Shown here in pieces: positions 12,536-24,661 of a stretch of DNA of 64,000 nucleotides. Within the stretch, counting starts at the first letter, position 1, and the number at the start of each line of letters is the position of its first letter. The notes beneath the pieces were generated by a model that worked only from the letters and a program-made list of their open reading frames with translations, was not told where the DNA came from and did no database searches. The stretch comes from Polytrichum commune (lineage: Eukaryota; Streptophyta; Polytrichopsida; Polytrichales; Polytrichaceae). The stretch covers positions 16,368,001-16,432,000 of the forward strand of contig OX485806.1 of NCBI GenBank assembly GCA_950295325.1, written 5' to 3'. Both the position numbers and the translations under genes were made by a program.

Positions 12536-13159
12536 GCACAACTCATGTCAATCAGTGGCGACCTCAAGGCATGACAAGTTGTCTTAAGATTTTTAAAGGT
12601 ATAACTCACTTTGATATTGTAGTGGTGACCGTTTGCAAGGAGTGGTGGTCAGATAATTGGTGCCAGAAGCCCATGCAATGATTTGTGCAAACAACAATTA
12701 TTATATTGAACCACTTTATTTCACAAAAAAAATTTCATTGAAAGTCGGAAACCCTAATATGATGGCACATTATGTAGGAACCCACACTAGATAGAAGAGT
12801 GGAAACCCATATGGTTATGGTCTAACAAACTCCACTAACATGTAGTCATAAGAACACCAAATAAAAATTTCATGGCCCCTCCCCCCAATTATGCTAACTT
12901 TTGAGCTTAGAATGGTTTACACATTTTGAGCACGTACTCCAATCTCTTTTGAACATGTGCATTTATGATGTTTGTTCTTAGATATGCACCAATGTTGGGT
13001 TATTATCGTATTTTTTGACACCACTCAGGTGTTTCCAATGAGAAATTTAATTTTGTTTTTTGAATTCAATAGGTTGTGGATACTTGAGGATGTTTTTGTT
13101 GTTGATATCATTCACATCTATATACCATCCATAAATCTTCATACCTAGGTAAAATCCCT

Positions 13160-14680
13160 ACATGTACAAGATATAAATCATGAATTAAATACGTCTTTAT
13201 TACATATGAAATAAAATTTCACTTTTCAAAAAGAAAATCATTTGAACATTTTTTCAACCATGGCATGTAACTCAACAATTGCATCAAACAATCAAAGACA
13301 AAAGCATATTAACTTAGCCATAATTTGGAGAGCAGAACTCAAGGGAGCCCACAAGCACTCCAAGAGCCTCCAGTTTGTAAACACCTAGAACCCAAACTAT
13401 AAACCCTAATAAGATTGGACATGGTAGTCACGGAGGACTATTACCATATGACAGCAGTGGATGAAAACATGAATTGGATGAAACTAACACATCTATTTTC
13501 AAGTTTTTCTCTAAATCTTAGGGCACCCTTTTGTACATCTACGTTTACATCATATTTTGTAATAACCTTTTTCAATGTACACACTAGACAAAAATACTAC
13601 CTCTCCATTATGTATGTTGTGTACGCTAATGCCTCAAAGACCGCCCCTTCTTACACTCACGTTAGTTTGTACGTGATGTGAAGAGCCCAAGCCCCCCCCC
13701 CCCAACAGGGTAAAATCATCCTATTATCAATATGGTCTAGAATGCTATTGACCCATATTATAACGAGGGCAAACAAAGGTTCTCTCACCTTGTGATATCC
13801 ACCAAATATCAATATTTGACTGGTGTTACAATTTTGATAGGTTCTTTGATACCATTATCGTTGTGCTTAATTGATACCATGCATTGAGCCACCTATATTA
13901 ATAATAGTCCAACATCAATGTGCTCCAACCACCTACCACTCAATACCGGTGTCTGATTAAGATAAGTAACCAATTTAAGCCCATCTACCCCTAGTGGGTG
14001 GACTCTTCATACCACGTACAAACCAACATGAATGTAAGAAGGGGTATTACTTAAGGTATTAATGCACATAGTATACAAAATGGAAAGGTGTGATATATTT
14101 TCTAGTGTGTACATCTTGAAATGTTATTAAATTCTTTGCAGTATAGGTAGTTGCACAAAAGGGGGCCCTAGGGTTTAGAGAAAAATTTGATAATAAATGT
14201 GTTAGTTTCATCCATTTTTTCATGTTTTCATCCATTGTTGTCGTATGGTCATAGTTCTCAGTAACTATCATGTTTGTTTTGTCAGGGTTTGCATTGGGTT
14301 CTAGGTTTTCACCAACTAAAGGCTTGTGGAGCGCTCATTGGCTTCCTTGATTCTTGCCCTCCCAAATCATGGCTAAGGTAAAGTGCCTCTTGTCTTTGAA
14401 CTTTGTTTGATACAATTGTTGAGTGACATGCTATGGATGAGAAAATGTTCAATGACTTTCTCATTGGAAAGTGAGAGTTTATTTTATGTGTAATAAAGGC
14501 CTATTTGATCCATGATTCATAGTTTGTATATGTAATGGAGGCGTTTATCGCATCAAGTTGAAAAGTTTTGTATAAATACATGAGTCCATTTTCTAGCACG
14601 CCAATTTTACATACACATTTGTTTTTCTCAATAAAATTCTCATATATAAGGGTTGATTTCATAATGACCCGCGCACTTCA
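13160..14680. mobile_element. Large inverted-repeat (foldback) element, family E
   Basis: A left arm of about 530 bp (13160-13690) is the reverse complement of about 13985-14560, around a 290-bp centre. Examples: 'TCCATTTTTTCATGTTTTCATCC' (right) mirrors the left 'GGATGAAAACATGAATTGGATG'-type text, and 'GTACATCTACGTTTACAT' has its mirror near 14100-14150. The right arm continues to about 14680, where it still matches a third single copy at 37739-38412. Arms have diverged by many substitutions and indels, so the insertion is old. No transposase seen inside. Confidence 0.75.
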
Positions 14681-15436
14681 TTTAGGCTTTTAATGAAGAG
14701 TCTACCCCTATGGGCATCTACCTTACATGGTTGTACACATTGTTGTGAAGATTTTTTTTACTTAATAGTTCAAGGAACGGGTGACTACTGTATTACACTA
14801 AATAATCCTATTACTGCACTTCGAAGATTAGCATGAAAACAATCAGCCTAAGCCACATGAATTTTCTAGTCAAGATGGAATTAACATGGGTCCAAGAACC
14901 TACATTTTTCCCTAAGTCTTGATATTGAAGACTTCCAACCAACACATTGAATATTAATTTTACGGGAAAAAGTAGCACAAAATAAACTGACCACCCACAT
15001 TAAGCTTCTAGAGAAAACAATGAATGTAGTCCATGCTGATTCTCTGCTAGAAATGTAGCATGGGTTGAAGATCAATGTGGCCCACATGAATTCTCATTTT
15101 GAGCATTAGCATGGGCTCTAGAAAATTACTGTGGCCACACAGTAATAATTAGTGTGCTGATCTTGTGAAAGGTTGCCGTTCCCTTGTTCCAAATTGTATG
15201 CAAGTGACATAGAAAAAACTTTTAAAAAAAAAAAAAATTATGTTACTTGAAATGATTTTTGTCACTTGTGTGAACATGATGTTGCTCATGGGTACTAATG
15301 AAGCCAACACCCTTGAAGACTTATTTAATTAACCTGACCTTTTGGCAGCGACTCACTAAGATCAACTGAAAAAGTTCACTGTAAGGCCTGAAATATTGTT
15401 CTCCCTCTCAGAAGCAACTGTGCTGCTGCACTTCAT

Positions 15437-16440
15437 GTACTACCAAATCGCTTTGGTACGAGGCAAGCATGCATCTATCTATCTTCTTTGCCTCTCTAAA
15501 TTATATAATGAAATGAAATGAACCAAATTGCCTCAAACCGCTACACCGTTTATGGTATTTAGGGCCACTTCAACACACGAGACTAAAGGCCCATACCCCA
15601 TTGCATTCAAGATCGCTTCTTCGTCAACAAAAGGCCAGGACTCTCCAAGTTCACTTCACACTAGAAGGTGAAAGCTTACGGGTCCAAAGAAACTATCATG
15701 AATGTAAAATGTACGTGGACTCCTACATGGCAGATTATGGATAAGTCATATGGATCAGGAGTAAGTTGAAGTACTATCAAATCGCTTTGGTACAAGGCAA
15801 GCATGCATCTATCTATCTTCGTTGCCTTTCTAAAATATATAATGAAATGAAATGAACTGAAATGCCTCGAATTGCTACACTGTTTATGGTATTTAGGGCC
15901 ATTTCAACACACGAGACTAAAGGCTCACGCCCCATTGCATTCAAGATCGCTTATTCGTCAACAAAAGGCCGGGACTCTCCAAGTTCGCTTCACAATAGAA
16001 GGTGAAAGCTTACGGGTCCAAAGAAACTATCATGAATGTAAAATGTACGTGGACTCCTACATGGCAGATTATGGACAAGTCATATGGATCAGGGGTTAGT
16101 TGAAGTATTACCAAATCGCTTTGGTACGAGGCGAGCATACATCTATCTATCTTCCTTGCCTCTCTAAAATATATAATGAAATGAAATGAACCGAATTGCC
16201 TCGAACCGCTACACCGTTTATGGTATTTAGGGCCACTTCAACACACGAGACTAAAGGCCCACGCCCCATTGCATTCAAGATGGCTTATTCGTCAACAAAA
16301 GGCCGGGACTCTCCAAGTTCACTTCACACTAGAAGGTGAAAGTTTATGAGTCCAAAGAAACTATCATGAATGTAAAATGTACGTGGACTCCTACATGGCA
16401 GACTATGGATAAGTCATATGGATCAGGGCCGGGGTAAGTT
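15437..16440. repeat. Three tandem copies of a 334-bp unit
   Basis: Units start at 15437, 15771 and 16105, each opening with GTACTACCAAATCGCTTTGG or a close variant, so the period is 334 in both steps. Each unit holds CACCGTTTATGGTATTTAG (the terminus of MITE family A) fused to GGGCCACTTCAACACACGAG (terminus of family B), then a block ending in a GTCATATGGATCAGG motif. The copies are very similar, implying recent amplification. Short open frames inside are not convincing genes. Confidence 0.95.
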
Positions 16441-19400
16441 GAAGTCTTCCAATGAAATCGCCTTCAACTAGCATGTAGCTTGGAGATTATTTTTCAAAGT
16501 TGCTTTGACGCCTCGTAAATCATAATATACAACCCTAAACCTTAAATCCTAAACCATAATATGCAACCCGATTCCCCCTTTTTCAGATCCCAAGCCCACA
16601 TATATGATCATCTATCTTCATCTCATACGAGATTCTAGGGGTTCGGCAATTGCTCAATTTCGATCAGTGTTGATAATGAACTTGAAAATGGGGATGAGCC
16701 TTCATACCATTACCTTTATTTTTATTTTTATTAGCTTCAAGAAAGAAAATGGATTTTCAACGCATTAAGAAGTACAATCTAAACAAGGACATCGGAGCCT
16801 TAGAAAAGTGCTAAAAGGGCCAAATTTAGGGCACACTTTCTCTAGTACTACAAATTTAGGGATCATTCTCATCTAGGTTAGCATTTAATGGATTGATAGT
16901 ATGAAAGTGGAGAGCACCCATTGTCTTAATGGAATTATTGATAATAAGAGTTTGTCAATACCCAATGAAACCACAGTCTCAATTTGTTGGATGAATGACA
17001 ATCAAGTTATTTGTAAAGTAAAGCAACTGAAACCATCATGGGTTTAGTCCCAAGCCCTGGGTTCGTGAGAATTAACACATCTGTATTGTGGATTTGATCC
17101 TTCTTTGAGGAAAAAATCTACAAAGAACTTGTTATATCAGAGCCTATTTTGAAAGCCAGGTAAAGAAATTTAAGAGATTTTTGGACCTCCTCTTTCCATC
17201 TCTCAAACTTTGAGAGAATTTTAGGATCTAAAATAGGGTGAGCACATGGGATAAATTCTAACAAACTCAGGGTTTGGGACTTTTATAGATAAATCTAACA
17301 AGCTAACACTTGTTGTCATGCCTTGGACAATATATATGGTCACTATGGCTCTTCTATGGTCACTCTTCTTCATTGGGTACCCATATTTCTGGATGGCATA
17401 TGACAAGGCTTATACTTAAGATTGGACACCAAAGACAAATGAAATATCATCCACCCTACACAAGTTGGTTATCAGTCATAACCAATTAGCTTATGGACAT
17501 TAGCTGATAACTATGGATGGTCTCTTGTCCTCATGGATGCTACATCGTCTGAGGACTCATGCTAACCCCTTCTGCTCTTGGATGAACGATCGATTATGCC
17601 CGGCTTATGGAATCATTTCACTTTGACCTCATGTAACTTTTGCATCTCAATCCCAATTCAGACACTTGAAACGATCGACAACCCATTGTGCTCCATCGCA
17701 ATTGCTAGCCGGGGACCGGATGGGACGATTCCCAATCACGATCCAACGCCCAAAATTGTCTGTAGATCATGCCAAACTTACCTTATCTTCAGGAGCAGTC
17801 GTCCTGACCACCGTTCATTATAATAACCTCATCGCTCGATTGTTCCAGCGCCTTAATTAGGCTACAGAAACTACAGTTGCATAGCTGTCGACGTGTATAG
17901 TACGTCAAATTTTAAGCAGTCGTACTGAAGGATGGCGTGATCATCTGAAAGAAAGTGAAAGTCAAGGTTTTCTTTTTACGCAATAGCATTGCAGTGCCAT
18001 CATAAGTTAACAAGTACATACTGCCACTGCCATTTCGAAGAATAACATGAACAAGCAGGTGTAATATCAACGAGTTGAAGGTGAATTTGAGTTTTCAAGT
18101 TGTGATGAACAGTCGGAGACCTTTTTATTTCCCACATTTAAAAAATGAAAAACTTTAAAATTGAGTGGAGAGTCACTGTAGCCGCCACTACTGAAACTAA
18201 CAAAAACATGAACCGATAAAGGTTATTTGCATTGATTACTTGTGTGCAACATGGAACAAGGTTCATTCGCCACACACCACATCTGAACTACATTCTGTTT
18301 TAAAAGTACTACCTATATTAAGTCATGGAGCTATGTATAGTGATACATGCAAGAATTAGGCTGCCTTTGCAAATAGGGAGCCTCTTTACCCATGCAAATT
18401 ATCTTGGATCAAAATCAGATCACAAAAACTTTGCTCATTTATTCATTTAACAACCACAACAAAAACCCAAAAGAAAAGGTTACTTTTGCTTTGCTTTCTG
18501 TGGTGATAAATATTTCAAATACTGCATAATGTCCCTAATCGCGATTCACAGCTACATATCAGTGTAGAAATTAAGACGCCGTTTTCTGCCAACAGATAAT
18601 AGGGACTTCAAACTTCAAAATAACTTATAACCAACCATTAGACTTTGCAACTTGAGGTTGAAATTGCAGGCAGAATTAATGTGCTAACAACAGATTCTTA
18701 GAGTCGTTTTTGAGAAACGACAGGGGTTAATTACTACATCATCAACAACTCCAGGAAAGTCTTATTCGTTCAGAATCTGGCAGAGAATTGCAATTCTTTT
18801 TTAATGAGCGGAAGAATCGAGTTGAATGTATCATCATTGAGTTTAGCACTATTTTATGGTCTAGGCTTACAGGAGATGCTTTCAACCCATTAATAAATTG
18901 AGGCTCACATTATGCCACGAGATTCATCATCTTACAGGTGACCTGCAGACCTGACACCAGGATCCGATCCGAAGGAAGGAAGAGTTCGCAATGCAATTAA
19001 TGCCAGATGGATAGACTACTTAACGAAACGTTGACAATCATGCCACATCATGCAAAGTCGTGATGCAAAATTACCGGCCCTAAAATACCGGTTATTCATA
19101 TTCTTCATTCTTGGGCCGAAAATTACAATATCCACGTAGGATTTGAGAGGGCCTCACCTAGTGCGAAACTGTCACGTGGCAAATCATAAACCAGCTGATG
19201 ATGCACACTTAACTAAGTAGGTTTACGTTTCATTTTTAATTTCTTGCCAAAGAATGTGGCAACTGTTTTGTAATTAATTAGTTCGGCTGCGAGAATGTCC
19301 CCGAAGGTATAATGTGCACCGACGCCAACATGATCGGCCGGCAAAGCATAAGTTCTGCTCAACATATAACTTCGTGATGGCATATTCATAGCTGCGGCCT

Positions 19401-20485
19401 TCATCAGGAACTATTTTGGAACAAGGCATTTGTTGCGGCTCTATTTGGAGTGCGATGGCGGGGCCCAGCTGTCGGGGATCTTCAGTTTTGCTTTGATGAC
19501 GAACAAGTGGCCGGGAGCAGCAGCTACAGAAAAAATGGGTAACCTTATTATGTATCACCAAGTTTCGTTCCCGATTATTCGCATCCCGCCGCCTCACATG
19601 CATCGACGGCATAACTACTACTAAAGTTTAAATTCAAAAACATAATGAGCGATCACATGGTTCGGCAGAGCAGCTTTGGTGGTTGCATATGTATCAAAGT
19701 TAGTTATGCTTGCACCAAAGGTTCTGATTTCTAACTTGCACCGAAGTACTGAAGCTTTGCTTTCTAACTTACACGGACCAGTGCAAAGAACCACGAATAT
19801 TACACGGACCAGTGCAAACCAATTGGTAGGGTTATCATGACTTAGTTCCAAAGCGCTTCTGATCACCAAGTTTTACTCTGGGCGCCATTTCCAACTCTAT
19901 TTCTTTTTGTGGATAGGTAACCAAGTACAACCACAGCGGGAGTCAGCCCAACACATCAATGTTGAAGCTGCGTCCAATTCTCAAGCACTAAAGTATGGGG
20001 TATCGTGAAGTGAAAACTAAAAAATATCAAATAAAAAAAAATCCAAAAATCTGTTGCAAAGTAGTTGCTGAATACTCAACTTTCAGCACACTACTTACAT
20101 GGTGTACTCGATGGAGGGGTTACTGGAAGAAAAGACAGCTTTTGGGAGATGCCACCAAAACATCTAAGGAATACATATCGATGTATTCCCAAAGCTTGAC
20201 CTACAAAAGCTTGACTTTACAAAAAATATGAAAGCATCATATCGTTTACAAGACATCAGATGTTGTTCATATGCAGTTGAACACCGCAAAACAACTGGGT
20301 TTGGGAATCATCAACCGTCGCAGATATCAACTGATTCACCAGATGGAAGAACGTTAACTTAAGCAGGCTATCAAGTGTCTTCAATTCTCAAGTTGTAGAG
20401 ACGATCGAATGGGACAGAAGTAAGAAACCAAGTAGCGTGCGATCAAAGCGGTACTAGATATCCCTATTCACCCCACAACCCTATT
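16441..20485. other. Gene-free stretch, no feature recognised
   Basis: No conserved coding frame, RNA gene or complete mobile element was recognised. Scattered frames of 60-110 codons (for example 17578-17823 +, 19274-19612 -) show no family resemblance. From about 19850 the DNA begins to show the degenerate unit that recurs up to 21790. Confidence 0.5.
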
Positions 20486-20515
20486 GTCAGTGTCAACTCA
20501 TTGCCAAACCTATAT

Positions 20516-20603
20516 ATCAGTGTCAACTCATTACCAGGTTTGGCAATATATCAGACGTCTTTTTGGAGTATATTACCAAACCTGGCAATGAGTTGACACT
20601 GAT
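20516..20603 (-). ncRNA. Candidate small-RNA hairpin
   Basis: 35-nt arms at 20516-20550 and 20569-20603 are complementary with two deviations. Both deviations become G:U pairs if the minus strand is transcribed, giving 33 Watson-Crick plus 2 wobble pairs and an 18-nt loop. A third, direct partial copy of one arm lies at 20486-20515. It is on the same strand as, and about 1.3 kb downstream of, the MIR171 hairpin. It could be a young MIRNA, a siRNA hairpin or a MITE; no known mature miRNA is recognised in it. Confidence 0.4.
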
Positions 20604-20639
20604 CAAATTTCATTCAAAACAATTCAAAAGCTTGTCACT

Positions 20640-21790
20640 TCGTTTCGAAAAGTTCTGATCACCAAGTTATACCCTCCGCTGCTTCCCTATAATTGTCAAG
20701 CACCAAAGCATGGGGCATTGAGAATTGGACAAATCAGGGACAAATCACCTCAAAGAGGGATTTAGCTTTAATCCGAAGTACACCTTTTAATGACACTACA
20801 CGGTGACAACAGATTTGCGTCAACAAGTTTCATGAATGCTAGTGGTAAAACATAATACTACATACTTCCAATCCACTAAGGTTTCAGCAATACACCTGAT
20901 ATCCAGAAAGCAACAACTGACACCCATAAAGGCTGTTACTTCGAACCAAAGCAGGTCTGATGATCACCTAGAAATAAACTTCTTCCCTGTTTACAATTCT
21001 CGAGCTCCAAGATATAGGTCATTGAAAATTCTAGTCCGAACCGTTTCACTAATTTCTAGCACGTGGATCGGCACTACATGAAAACCTCAAATTCAACCAG
21101 TGAAGGTCAACTTACAATAATGCACCTGTGGAGAGTGGGTACGAAATGTAAGTGCTAACAAAGTGTAGCTCCTGACTCGCTTCTGAAATATCTTTACAAG
21201 GGCCGTTGCTTCGTTTTAAATGTTCTAATCGACAAGGTACACTCCGCACCGCTTCCAATTCTATGGGGCATTCAGAATTCCAAAGCCTCTCCATCTTTCA
21301 TTCAGGGGGGTTAACTATGGTTGGTTTGACCAATTTCTGAACACACTACGGAGTTTCTCTTGAACATCACTAAGGCGAAACCATGTAACTTCAGGAAAAT
21401 CAACCGAGTCAGCTTTTAACAATGCACCTAGCATATTGACACTGCTGCCTCCTCACAGAGGGCCACCACTTGAGAGCCTTCTCTGGATCACTACCCAGAG
21501 CCTGAGTTGAGAGCGCACTCAAGTGGAGACTGTTAACGGTACACACCACACTGCTTGCAAATTCTCGAGAACCAAAATATAGAGCATTATGTGAGAATTG
21601 CAGAAACCGTTTCTTTCAAGCAAGGGGGTTAAATACGAGTTTGTTTCACCCAACCTTGAGCACGCTACAGTACAGTTGCTCCTGAATGCCACCGAGTAAT
21701 CAAAAATACTGCACAAATTTCCACCGACTATAGTAACTTTCAACACTGAACCTACAACCTATACTCACACATGAACCCCCATTTGCAATG
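20640..21790. repeat. Degenerate tandem repeat, unit about 300 bp
   Basis: Related blocks recur near 20654, 20951, 21219 and 21530, with an outlier at 19853. Each has a 'TCTGATCACCAAGTTATACCC'-like start, then 'AATTCTCAAGCACCAAAG' and 'ATGGGGCATTGAGAATT'-like text, then 'AACAATGCACCT' and 'AAGGGGGTTAA'. Copies are strongly diverged and spaced 250-315 bp. The array lies immediately downstream of MIR171 on the minus strand, so it could be part of its primary transcript. Confidence 0.6.
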
Positions 21791-21894
21791 TCAGGACCAG
21801 TCCAGACTGAGCCTGAGTTGAAAGCAAAGTGGAGAATGTTATCAGTCAAGGAAATACAATGAAAGGAGGAGAGGGAAGGAAAGGAGCGCAGTAA

Positions 21895-21990
21895 ATGAAG
21901 GATGTGATATTGGCGCGGCTCAATCTGATGGCCACGCCACGTTCTGGCATGGTCATCTGATTGAGCGCCACCAATATCGCATGCCCCACC
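21895..21990 (-). ncRNA. MIR171: MIR171 precursor hairpin
   Basis: The minus strand folds into a stem-loop whose 3' arm (21903-21923) contains TTGAGCCGCGCCAATATC followed by ACA. As I recall it, this matches the conserved miR171 core. The 5' arm (about 21956-21978) reads GATATTGGTGGCGCTCAATCA, as expected for miR171*. The duplex has WC pairs at TTGAGC and CCAATATC, with two mismatches and a G:U in between. The stem then extends through GATGACCATGCCA opposite TGGCGTGGCCATC to a five-base loop. miR171 in land plants directs cleavage of HAM/SCL6 GRAS transcription-factor mRNAs that control meristems and branching. Mature miRNA on the 3' arm and star on the 5' arm fit the family. The transcript should run from above 22 kb toward lower coordinates. 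Confidence 0.9.
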
Positions 21991-22028
21991 ATATGCACAC
22001 TCACTTACTGTCACTTGAATACCTCGCC

Positions 22029-22238
22029 TTACCGGCTTACCCTATAACCCACATTGTTGATGTTGCACCCCGACAAAACCCATGGCGACACTTCAGCTCC
22101 AAGTACGCCATTTGATCCCAAAACGACCACATGATCAGCATGTGAGTCAACCCAACCCAAGCTCGAACACGTGTTTCCAGAAGCCCATGTCAAGCAAGAG
22201 GAGCTGATCAGAGAGCGAATGTATCCGAATATGGCCAC
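22029..22238 (-). other. Short ORF upstream of MIR171 on the same strand
   Basis: A 69-codon frame begins with ATG at 22238 and stops 39 bases before the hairpin region. Short upstream peptides (miPEPs) are reported for some plant pri-miRNAs, including miR171 genes. The sequence (MAIFGYIRSLISSS...) resembles nothing I recognise, and the frame may be chance in a GC-richer stretch. Confidence 0.2.
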
Positions 22239-22550
22239 TGCTTCCTAGTTGTCCACCAGTAAACAGGTCCGATGAGCTCACTAGTAACCCAGCAGCAAAA
22301 CTTTGGGGCTCTAGAATGCCGCGGCTGAGAAAAGCTCCAGTATTGCGGTACTACTGCTACAACTACAACGACTGCCACCCGGGGTGCATGCAGCGCAAAG
22401 CAAAGTTAAGACTAAGCTAAGCTAAGACAAGACAAGACAGACTACTAGTACAGCAGGGAGCAGCACCAACACACGCACACAATGCGTCTACCGAACTTAA
22501 CTATACCCAATCATCCTAAGCAAGCAGAATAAACAAACAAACAGCGGTGT

Positions 22551-22965
22551 CACTGATCACTCGCTTCACAACTGCAATCCCCATTGAGCGCAGGAGTCTT
22601 TAACTTATAGCCTAGCGCTAAACCACCCCATTTACGTACTTATAACCTCACAATGCCAGCTCAACCGCCACCTCTGCAGCAGCATCAGCATAACCCAACC
22701 CAGTCGGCAACTACTTACCGCAGAAATAAGTAAGGTAGATCACTCTCATCATACACGAGCATAGTTGAGCACGGGATCCCCAAATCCATCCCTTGCACTT
22801 ACTACCACTGATCACTCGCTTACCGCTGCAATGCTGATCTCAGGAGGCACACTCTTAACTTATAGTCTAAAGTAGCTCTCATAAACCCCAAATGACATTT
22901 ATGATGTTACACCTAATAAATCCCTCCGGATGCCAGCTCAACTGCCACCTCTGCAGCAGCACCCC
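22551..22965. repeat. Two-copy direct repeat upstream of MIR171
   Basis: CACTGATCACTCGCTT occurs at 22551 and 22806, 'CTTAACTTATAG' follows in both, and 'TGCCAGCTCAAC' then 'CCACCTCTGCAGCAGCA' close both units near 22690 and 22965. The offset is 255-277 bp. The second copy ends in a 16-base C tract (22962-22977). This is where the MIR171 promoter would be expected if transcription starts within about 1 kb of the hairpin. Confidence 0.75.
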
Positions 22966-22979
22966 CCCCCCCCCCCCTC

Positions 22980-23658
22980 TCTCATCTCACGATGATCATC
23001 ATCAGCACCCGCAGGGTGAAGTCACCATTCCTACTTCTTCCTGCAACCTCCGCCCCCGGAGCTACAAGCTAGTGCTGATCCTGCAACAAAGAAGCCTCCT
23101 CCGGCATTGATGAGGAGCGGAACTTAACTTAGGCACAGGTGGGTAGGTAGTGGGCGGAAGCTTCACCGGATTTATGGTTTATTCTAATAATAGACCGTCC
23201 ACTTTTAAAAGGGTACAACTCCTAATAAGAGCCGGGGGATGCGACGACTCTTCATTGACGCCTGCCCCAATTCCAAGCTCCAACAGCTTCCCAAGTACGT
23301 AGTCCCAAGCCCGAGAACGATACGCCAGTCTCCAGACTCCCTGACTCCCTCCCCCCACCATAGCTATGGCGTCGTAATTAGAAGCTCATAACTTACTACA
23401 TACTTCCACCCTCCGCCGCCTCCTGCCAGTCACCCTAATCAAAGCCCTCCCTCCGCACCCATAGCCGGAATTCTCCCACCCCTTCATGGCCTTCTGGCCA
23501 CTTGGCACGCCCCCCTTGCTCCCTGCCTCCCGCTGTCTAAACATAGCAACTCCTGAGCGAGGAGCCGCAGTCGCTCATGCTGCTGCTGATGAAGATGGAG
23601 ATGAAGATGAGGAAGACGAAGATGAAGAAGAAGAAGAAGAAGAAAGGTGCACCACAAT
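22980..23658. other. GC-richer segment, possible MIR171 upstream region
   Basis: The composition is richer in C and G than surrounding DNA, with simple (GAA)/(GAT)-rich sequence at 23588-23645. No gene with conserved features was found on either strand. It may hold the start of the MIR171 primary transcript, but I can see no decisive TATA box. Confidence 0.3.
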
Positions 23659-23863
23659 ACACTGTTCTGTCTAATTAGTGTGGGTTGCCATTCAGAGTCC
23701 CGCATTTGCCATAACCTCGTACCCACATTATTATCGTTCCTTGCCAACTAAGTTATATCGTATTCTTAGGTGTGCACACTAACTGCTTATGTTGTTTTGG
23801 GGAAGAAATGATACTCTCCGTTGACTCCAAATGGCAACCCACACTAATTAGACAAAACAGTGT
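23659..23863. mobile_element. MITE family C, complete copy
   Basis: It begins ACACTGTTCTGTCTAATTAG followed by TGTGGGTTGCCATT and ends with the mirror AATGGCAACCCACACTAATT then AGACAAAACAGTGT. Both arms run about 40 bp. Length 205 bp, no coding capacity. Confidence 0.85.
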
Positions 23864-23997
23864 ACTTGGATAATTATGTTTAGTGTCACCAATGACCGAG
23901 TCCTATAAATGTCTTGCCCGATATTGTGATGTACCGATTATCCTGATAAGTGCATGTTGCTATTTGGAGTCACGCACTGCTATGACTATAGTACCAT

Positions 23998-24213
23998 TTT
24001 GCCTAGTTGGTGTGGGTTGCCATTTGAAGTCGCCCATTGCACTAACATTTTACCAAGAGTGTCATTTCTTACCCGTAATAACATAAGCAGTTAGTATGCG
24101 CACCGAAGAATATGATGTGACTTAGTTGGTAAGAAACGATCATGTGGGTAGAAAGGTTATAGACAACACGTAACTCCGAATGGTAAATTGACACTAAATT
24201 AGACAACACAGTG
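23998..24213. mobile_element. MITE family C, diverged copy
   Basis: The left end has TTGGTGTGGGTTGCCATTTG; the right end has GTAACTCCGAATGGTAAATT followed by GACAACACAGTGT. Relative of the element at 23659-23863, with less well preserved termini. Confidence 0.6.
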
Positions 24214-24661
24214 TACACATTGGACTCTGTAACATCAACCTCCTTAATGTCACTCCTTCTCTTGTATCCTAAAACTCTAGGGAATGGATGTTCTCGATTG
24301 GAATATCGCTCCTTATTGTCACGTTTCCCTCCCATATATCATGGGTGTTGACATTAAAATAAACCACCGAAGAATTCAAACCACACGTTCGCATGCATCA
24401 CATTGTCATCATTTGTAATTATTGTCATTATTGCATTGTTGACTTTGTGTTATTCCATAATGTCACATGCTACACTAGTTCTCTTTGATCACACATCCAT
24501 GTTAACACTACATAACTCCTTAATATCATGTGCAGTTTGGTTGCCACAAGCATGATATTATGGAGTTTTGAATGTATTTAATGGGAATGTAGTATTCTAC
24601 CATGCAAAGATCTTCATGTTCTGTAATGTCCAAACAACCTATTGAACTCAGGAGTAAAACT

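Noticed and set aside
15437-16440. CRISPR-like array because of regular spacing
   Set aside because: The units are 334 bp, nearly identical throughout with no unique spacers, and the DNA is plant nuclear.
19274-19612. 112-codon minus-strand frame as a gene
   Set aside because: No recognisable domain, two alternative overlapping frames of similar quality, and no splice-consistent neighbours.
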